Notes under the pieces: generated by a model | What the model saw: only the letters and a program-made list of their open reading frames with translations | The model's database searches: none | Told to the model about the DNA's origin: nothing | Part shown: positions 59,268 through 62,455 of the stretch, piece by piece | Numbering within the stretch: the stretch's first letter is position 1 | Layout of the letters: every line of letters starts with the position of its first letter | From: Oscillospiraceae bacterium | GTDB lineage: Bacteria > Bacillota > Clostridia > Oscillospirales > Acutalibacteraceae | Assembly (NCBI GenBank): GCA_029225165.1 | Contig: JAQXVY010000006.1 | Location: forward strand, 1-62,455 | DNA length: 62,455 nucleotides | Reading direction: 5' to 3' | Position numbers and translations under genes: made by a program

Positions 59268-59492
59268 ATAAAATTCTTACACAATACATAGAAAGAATTA
59301 ATATTCAAAGCAACTATACATCCGTCTATCGTGGTCACTTCCGGTTTTGTCACTTTCTGAAATAGTGAATATATACTGATAAAGAATCTGATACAATATG
59401 ATTTTCCAAAAATAAAACTATTACAATAAACATTGGAGCATAGAAAAACTGAAAAGAATTTGTAACGAAACATATAATCGGTGCAAAAAGAA

Positions 59493-59535
59493 AAGAACCG
59501 CAGTCTTGATACATTGTATCAAAATTGCGGTTCTT
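59493..59535 (+). terminator. Hairpin terminator after the MATE gene
   Basis: AAGAACCGCA pairs with TGCGGTTCTT. Inside is a second palindrome, TTGATACA-T-TGTATCAA, so the whole forms one long stem. A short T-rich run follows. Confidence 0.75.
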
Positions 59536-59564
59536 GTTTGTCAATAGACTTTAAAAAGATGTCA

Positions 59565-59646
59565 CCTCTGACGCGAGAAATTAACTTAAAAAAGCAGAAG
59601 GTCCCGAACGCGATCTGCGTGTCGAGACACTCGACTGGAACAAATC
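59565..59646. other. GC-richer stretch with nested palindromes, possible element remnant
   Basis: This stretch contains GTGTCGAGACAC and the overlapping TCGAG-ACA-CTCGA. It is clearly richer in G+C than its surroundings. No ORF is called. It may be the edge of a lost mobile element, but I cannot name one. Confidence 0.35.
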
Positions 59647-59660
59647 TCTTATTTTAATAC

Positions 59661-59693
59661 AAATGCACCCAAACAGTATTGCGGGTGCATTTT
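59661..59693. terminator. Hairpin after the broken TetR gene
   Basis: AAATGCACCC pairs with GGGTGCATTT around a ten-base loop, with T-rich flanks. It lies 33 bases past the TetR stop on the minus strand. Confidence 0.8.
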
Positions 59694-59725
59694 GTATTGT
59701 TTGGTGCATTCTCATCGGCGTTGAA

Positions 59726-60250
59726 TTAATTATCATTTCTATCATCCATAACTTGATATAGTATATTTACCATTTCATCAGGAGTTTCCTTAAATCCTCG
59801 TTTTACCCACTCATCAAGCAAGCCAAAAAGTCCGTATGAGTAAAAACGAGCCTGATAACATTCCTTTGCATTCGCTCCGTACTGTGGCATCATCACCTGA
59901 TAAAAAGCGTCATACACGGCAGACTGCATATCGGAAGAGTAAATCGTCTGAACAATACTGCGAATCTCGTAATTAAACTGTAAAAAATCCTTTGCATTTT
60001 GCAAAGTAAAGCGGTCACGCACGGAAACATTATGCTCATCAGACCAACGATTCCATAAAACAATCAGCCTAAATGTAAGAACCTCATTTTTTCCGTTGTA
60101 TTTTCATAACCAAGTAGCACGACCTACACCCGATTTGTCTGCGATTTCCTGTATAGATATTTTTTCAAAGGGTTTTTCACGCATAAGCTGAATCAATCCG
60201 TCTGCCAGACACTCCTTCAGAAATTCAGTTGTTTTTGTACCTCGTCCCAC
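59726..60250 (-). pseudogene. TetR-family regulator broken by an in-frame TGA
   Basis: The frame from GTG (60250, with GAGG in front) reads GLIQLMREKPFEKISIQEIA and then DKSGVGRATWL, a normal TetR helix-turn-helix. It then hits TGA at 60104-60106, codon 49, where the family has Arg (usual ATWFR). The frame continues without break (KYNGKNEVLTFRLIVLW, then VRDRFTLQNAKDFLQF) to 59726, giving a full TetR length of 174 codons. Only the C-terminal 98 residues form an ORF from ATG. One base change, CGA to TGA, would restore it. A sequencing error cannot be excluded. Confidence 0.82.
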
Positions 60251-60437
60251 TTTGCTACCTCATAATAATGATAATATATATACCGTTAAGTATCAATTAT
60301 TCTTACTCCCATTGGAATTCATAGGCATATTTTGTATAATTAAATGATACTATCGTTTCAAATAACAACGATTATATCTTATTAACTCTACTGTACCAAA
60401 GCTTACAGCTAAAGTCAATTTTGAAAGGATGAAATAT

Positions 60438-61301
60438 ATGAGTAAAATAAAAATAGCCACCGATTCCACAGCTGATATTCCCAAGGATTTATGCGAAAAA
60501 TTGAACATCAGTGTACTGCCGCTCACAATCATACACGAAGATAATGGGTACCGTGACGGCATAGATATTTCAAAGGAGGATTTCTACCATATACTTGAAA
60601 CAGAGCAAAAGCTTCCTACATCATCTCAGGTAAAGGTGAATATGTACACCGAGTTGTTTACTCAGTGCAGAGAAGAGGGATATACCGATTTAATTCAAGT
60701 AACGCTGAATTCCAAAGGCTCCGGCACTTATCAGGCGGCTGAATTAGCTAAAACAATGTTCTTTGAATCTTATCCTGAAGCCGCAAAAAATTTCCGCATT
60801 CATATCATCGACTCAAAAACATACAGTATGGCCTACGGTATTTCTGTAATAGAAGCGGCTCAGATGATAGACGACGGAGCAAACGTGCAGGAGGTTATTG
60901 ACCATATAGAGGAGTGGTTACAGCATACACGCCCGATTTTTGTGCCGTTAACTTTGAAGTGAGTTAAAAAATCAGACCGCATATCTCCGGCGGCAGCTTT
61001 TGTCGGTGATGTAATGGGTCTTAAACCTTTAATAACCTTTGAGGACGGAGAGGCAAAAATCATCGGAAAAGCAAGAGGCGATAAAAAAGCAATCTCCTCT
61101 CTCGTTGAAAGATGTATAAGTGAGCGAAAGCCCGGAACGAATTACTCCCTCGTATACGGAAACAATGGGGAAGCATTTGAAAAGCTGAAAACAGCATGTG
61201 CAGAAGCATTGGAAATACCTCCGATTGCTGAATATCAGGTAGGATGTGTAATCGGAATAAATACAGGACCGAATATAATTGGTATTCTGTACCGAACTTA
61301 A
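60438..61301 (+). pseudogene. DegV-family fatty-acid-binding protein gene broken by an in-frame TGA
   Basis: The first part (ATG at 60438, with GAAAGG in front) is a clear DegV N-domain: KIATDSTADIPKDL, then PTSSQVKVNMYTELF and TLNSKGSGTYQAAELAKTM. At 60960-60962 a TGA interrupts IFVPLTLK, at the place where the family has L-x-Y/W-L-KKGGRIS; the frame goes on (VKKSDRISPAAAFVGD, GLKPLITFEDGEAKIIGKAR, INTGPNIIGILYRT) to 61301. Total 287 codons, the normal DegV length. DegV proteins bind fatty acids. It is divergent from the broken TetR gene, a common pairing in Firmicutes. Confidence 0.88.
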
Positions 61302-61397
61302 GGAAACGGTGGCATTTACGGCAACGGAATACTTTGTTGCTTAGTTGAGTTTATGTAAGCAAAGGATTTTATTATAATATCATAATTGACACAATAA

Positions 61398-61434
61398 GGG
61401 GCTGTCGCAAATTTTACTCATTTGCGACAGCCCC
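61398..61434. terminator. Strong hairpin between the DegV and LRR pseudogenes
   Basis: GGGGCTGTCGCAAAT pairs with ATTTGCGACAGCCCC around TTTACTC. No T-run is close, but it is placed between two convergent (broken) genes. Confidence 0.75.
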
Positions 61435-61479
61435 ATAAATAATTTAAAACAGGGTGTAATTTCTCCCAAAGATGTTAAA

Positions 61480-62275
61480 TTATTTTACCTTAACACTCTT
61501 GGTCTTTGTCTTTGTTGTCTTGCCAATCTTGTATGTAACAACTATGCTCTTTGCGTCTTTTACCTTCTTCTAAAGTGTAACATTAATTGCCTTCTTACCG
61601 ACCTTAACAGTTACAAAAGGAGTTTTAAGCACCTTCATAGGAATTGCAGTACTCTTGACTACCTTTCCACAAGCCCTACATACTGTTGTCTTAATGCCAC
61701 TTGTAAAGTATGAACCAGGCTTAGTTACCTTTGTTGTTGTATTCTCGTGCGAACAAACAGTTGGAGTTGTATTTGTTGGTGTTGTATTTGTTGGAGTTGT
61801 ATTCGTTGGTGTTTTAAAATAAACAGCTATTGATTTTAAAGGGTCAACAGGAGTTGTTGGAGTAGGCGGATCTACACTGGTTTACCTGAAACAAAGTTAA
61901 TGTTATTTGCCTTTGCATAACTTTCAATATTTGAACCTGCCTCACCGTAAATTGTAACACCGTATCTACCCTCGAAGCCGTAGTTACTAAAGCAACCGAT
62001 AGCCTGATAGCCGATAGTTTTTACACTTGCAGGGATTGTAATTGTCTTAAGATTTGTTTGTCCATAGAATGCACCAAATCTAATTTCTTCCACACCATCA
62101 GGAATATCAATGCTCCTTATTGCACTTGAAGAGAATGTGAGTGTCGGGATAGCTTTTAAGTTCTTGGAAAATTCTACCTTGCTAAGCATTGTCGTAAAAC
62201 TAAACACTTCTTTACCCATAGCAGTTACTGTGTCAGGCATAACTACTGATGTAAGTCTGCCACGAGTATCAAACA
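61480..62275 (-). pseudogene. Headless and frameshifted LRR (BspA-type) protein gene
   Basis: The minus strand reads LRR_5 units (RLTSVVMPDTVTAMGKEVF, IDIPDGVEEIRFGAFYG, ITIPASVKTIGYQAIG) and the usual capping segment IYGEAGSNIESYAKANNINF. It has no start or signal peptide: its 5' end abuts the tRNA terminator. At 61872-61874 a TAG ends the frame; one base shift away the coding goes on (DPPTPTTPVDP, TNTTPTNTTPT, CSHENTTTKVTKPGSY, CRACGKVVK). A second stop, TAG at 61570-61572, breaks that frame before the end (KSVKVK, TAA at 61480). So it has at least one frameshift, one nonsense codon and a lost 5' end. Confidence 0.85.
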
Positions 62276-62280
62276 GAATG

Positions 62281-62312
62281 GAAAAAGGTCCGTAGATTGC
62301 TCTACGAACCTT
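62281..62312 (-). terminator. Terminator after tRNA-Asn (end of the rRNA operon)
   Basis: On the minus strand AAGGTTCGTAGA pairs with TCTACGGACCTT, followed by TTTC. It is two bases past the tRNA 3' end. Confidence 0.88.
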
Positions 62313-62314
62313 CG

Positions 62315-62390
62315 TGGCTCCCCCAACTGGGCTCGAACCAGTGACATCATGATTAACAGTCATGCGCTCTACCGACTGAGCTATGGAGGA
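62315..62390 (-). tRNA. tRNA-Asn (GTT anticodon)
   Basis: This is a complete cloverleaf of 76 bases including CCA. The acceptor stem TCCTCCA pairs with TGGGGGA (one G-T); anticodon stem CATGA/TCATG with loop CTGTTAA, so the anticodon is GTT; the T-arm has GGTTCGAGCC. It follows the 5S rRNA gene by about 10 bases, so it belongs to an rRNA operon. A protein ORF that appears to run through it is an artefact. Confidence 0.95.
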
Positions 62391-62399
62391 ATATATGTG

Positions 62400-62455
62400 T
62401 TGGCATCTCCCTATTTTCCCGGGCCGTCTCCAGCCAAGTATCTTCGGCACCGCTG
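62400..62455 (-). rRNA. rrf: 5S rRNA, 3' part only
   Basis: The minus strand from the window edge reads CGAAGATACTTGGCTGGAG, then GAAAATAGGGAGATGCCAAC, the typical 3' half of a clostridial 5S rRNA. It is cut by the window end. tRNA-Asn follows it. Confidence 0.88.

Noticed and set aside
59726..61301. TGA recoded as a sense codon, from the two interrupted genes
   Set aside because: atpF ends in TGA TGA and overlaps the atpH start, and the two TGAs in the broken genes replace different residues (Arg, and Tyr or Trp). A recoded TGA would make the b subunit run on into an out-of-frame peptide. No SECIS-like element is visible.
61872..62450. A protein that begins upstream of 62315 and runs through the tRNA
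   Set aside because: The frame passes through tRNA-Asn and its terminator; the first 50 or so residues are the translated tRNA. Only the LRR part is protein-like.

Overview
The window looks like a chromosome segment of an anaerobic gut-type Clostridia bacterium, most likely Oscillospiraceae/Ruminococcaceae-like. The grounds are Firmicute-type promoters and AGGAGG ribosome sites, a ctsR-mcsA-mcsB-clpC operon, two secreted proteins ending in dockerin modules, BspA-type leucine-rich-repeat surface proteins, and many intergenic palindromic repeats. TAA, TAG and TGA all serve as stops. The taxon is an inference, not a measurement.

Layout. 0-4.6 kb: end of a secreted beta-propeller-like protein, a dockerin-bearing CotH-kinase protein and a small membrane protein. 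4.7-12 kb: a complete F1Fo ATP synthase operon (atpBEFHAGDC, minus strand) whose atpE encodes four c-subunit hairpins fused in one polypeptide. 12-21.5 kb: Na+-coupled transporters (NSS, SSS), a CarD-like regulator, tRNA-Met, an array of micro-hairpins, a GNAT enzyme, a YoaK-like protein, a lipoprotein and an orphan phage-type baseplate/receptor-binding protein. 21.5-30.5 kb: a nested MITE with an intact 10-bp target duplication, gdhA, a 42-residue acidic ORF, a MarR regulator, a four-gene operon containing NAD(P)H-hydrate epimerase and a Smr protein, a MATE pump with a GNAT enzyme, and an iron-type alcohol dehydrogenase. 30.7-35.3 kb: the CtsR heat-shock operon with visible CtsR boxes. 35.6-47 kb: a BspA/Ig/ADP-ribosyltransferase-like wall protein, an Sfp-type phosphopantetheinyl transferase and a 2,426-residue secreted dockerin protein. 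47.3-57.3 kb: a dicarboxylate/amino-acid symporter, a DeoR regulator and a polyol/rare-ketose catabolic operon. 57.9-62.5 kb: a MATE pump, then a decayed stretch (TetR and DegV genes each broken by an in-frame TGA, and a headless LRR gene) that ends at tRNA-Asn and the 3' part of a 5S rRNA gene, i.e. the tail of an rRNA operon.

How the parts fit. Energy coupling is the strongest theme. The ATP synthase rotor is built from a tetra-hairpin c protein in which every hairpin keeps its ion-binding Glu but lacks the Na+ co-ligands, so the enzyme is probably H+-coupled and its ring should contain a multiple of four hairpins. The polyol operon (two zinc alcohol dehydrogenases, an AlsE-like epimerase, an MFS permease, a class II aldolase, a PfkB kinase and an aldo/keto reductase) would feed an oxidised and phosphorylated rare sugar into glycolysis. 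The DeoR protein next to it is the probable regulator, through a perfect ATGTTTG-TTT-CAAACAT palindrome upstream of the first gene. The secreted dockerin, CotH and BspA proteins suggest an elaborate cell-surface or cellulosome-like assembly.

Non-coding DNA is rich in two dispersed repeat families, called here R-A (GGCTCCCTCGGATGAG-type palindrome) and R-B (about 147 bp, ends TGTCATTCCGAG... and ...CAGAATGACA). R-B sits inside a 295-bp MITE-like element that has inserted into R-A copies.
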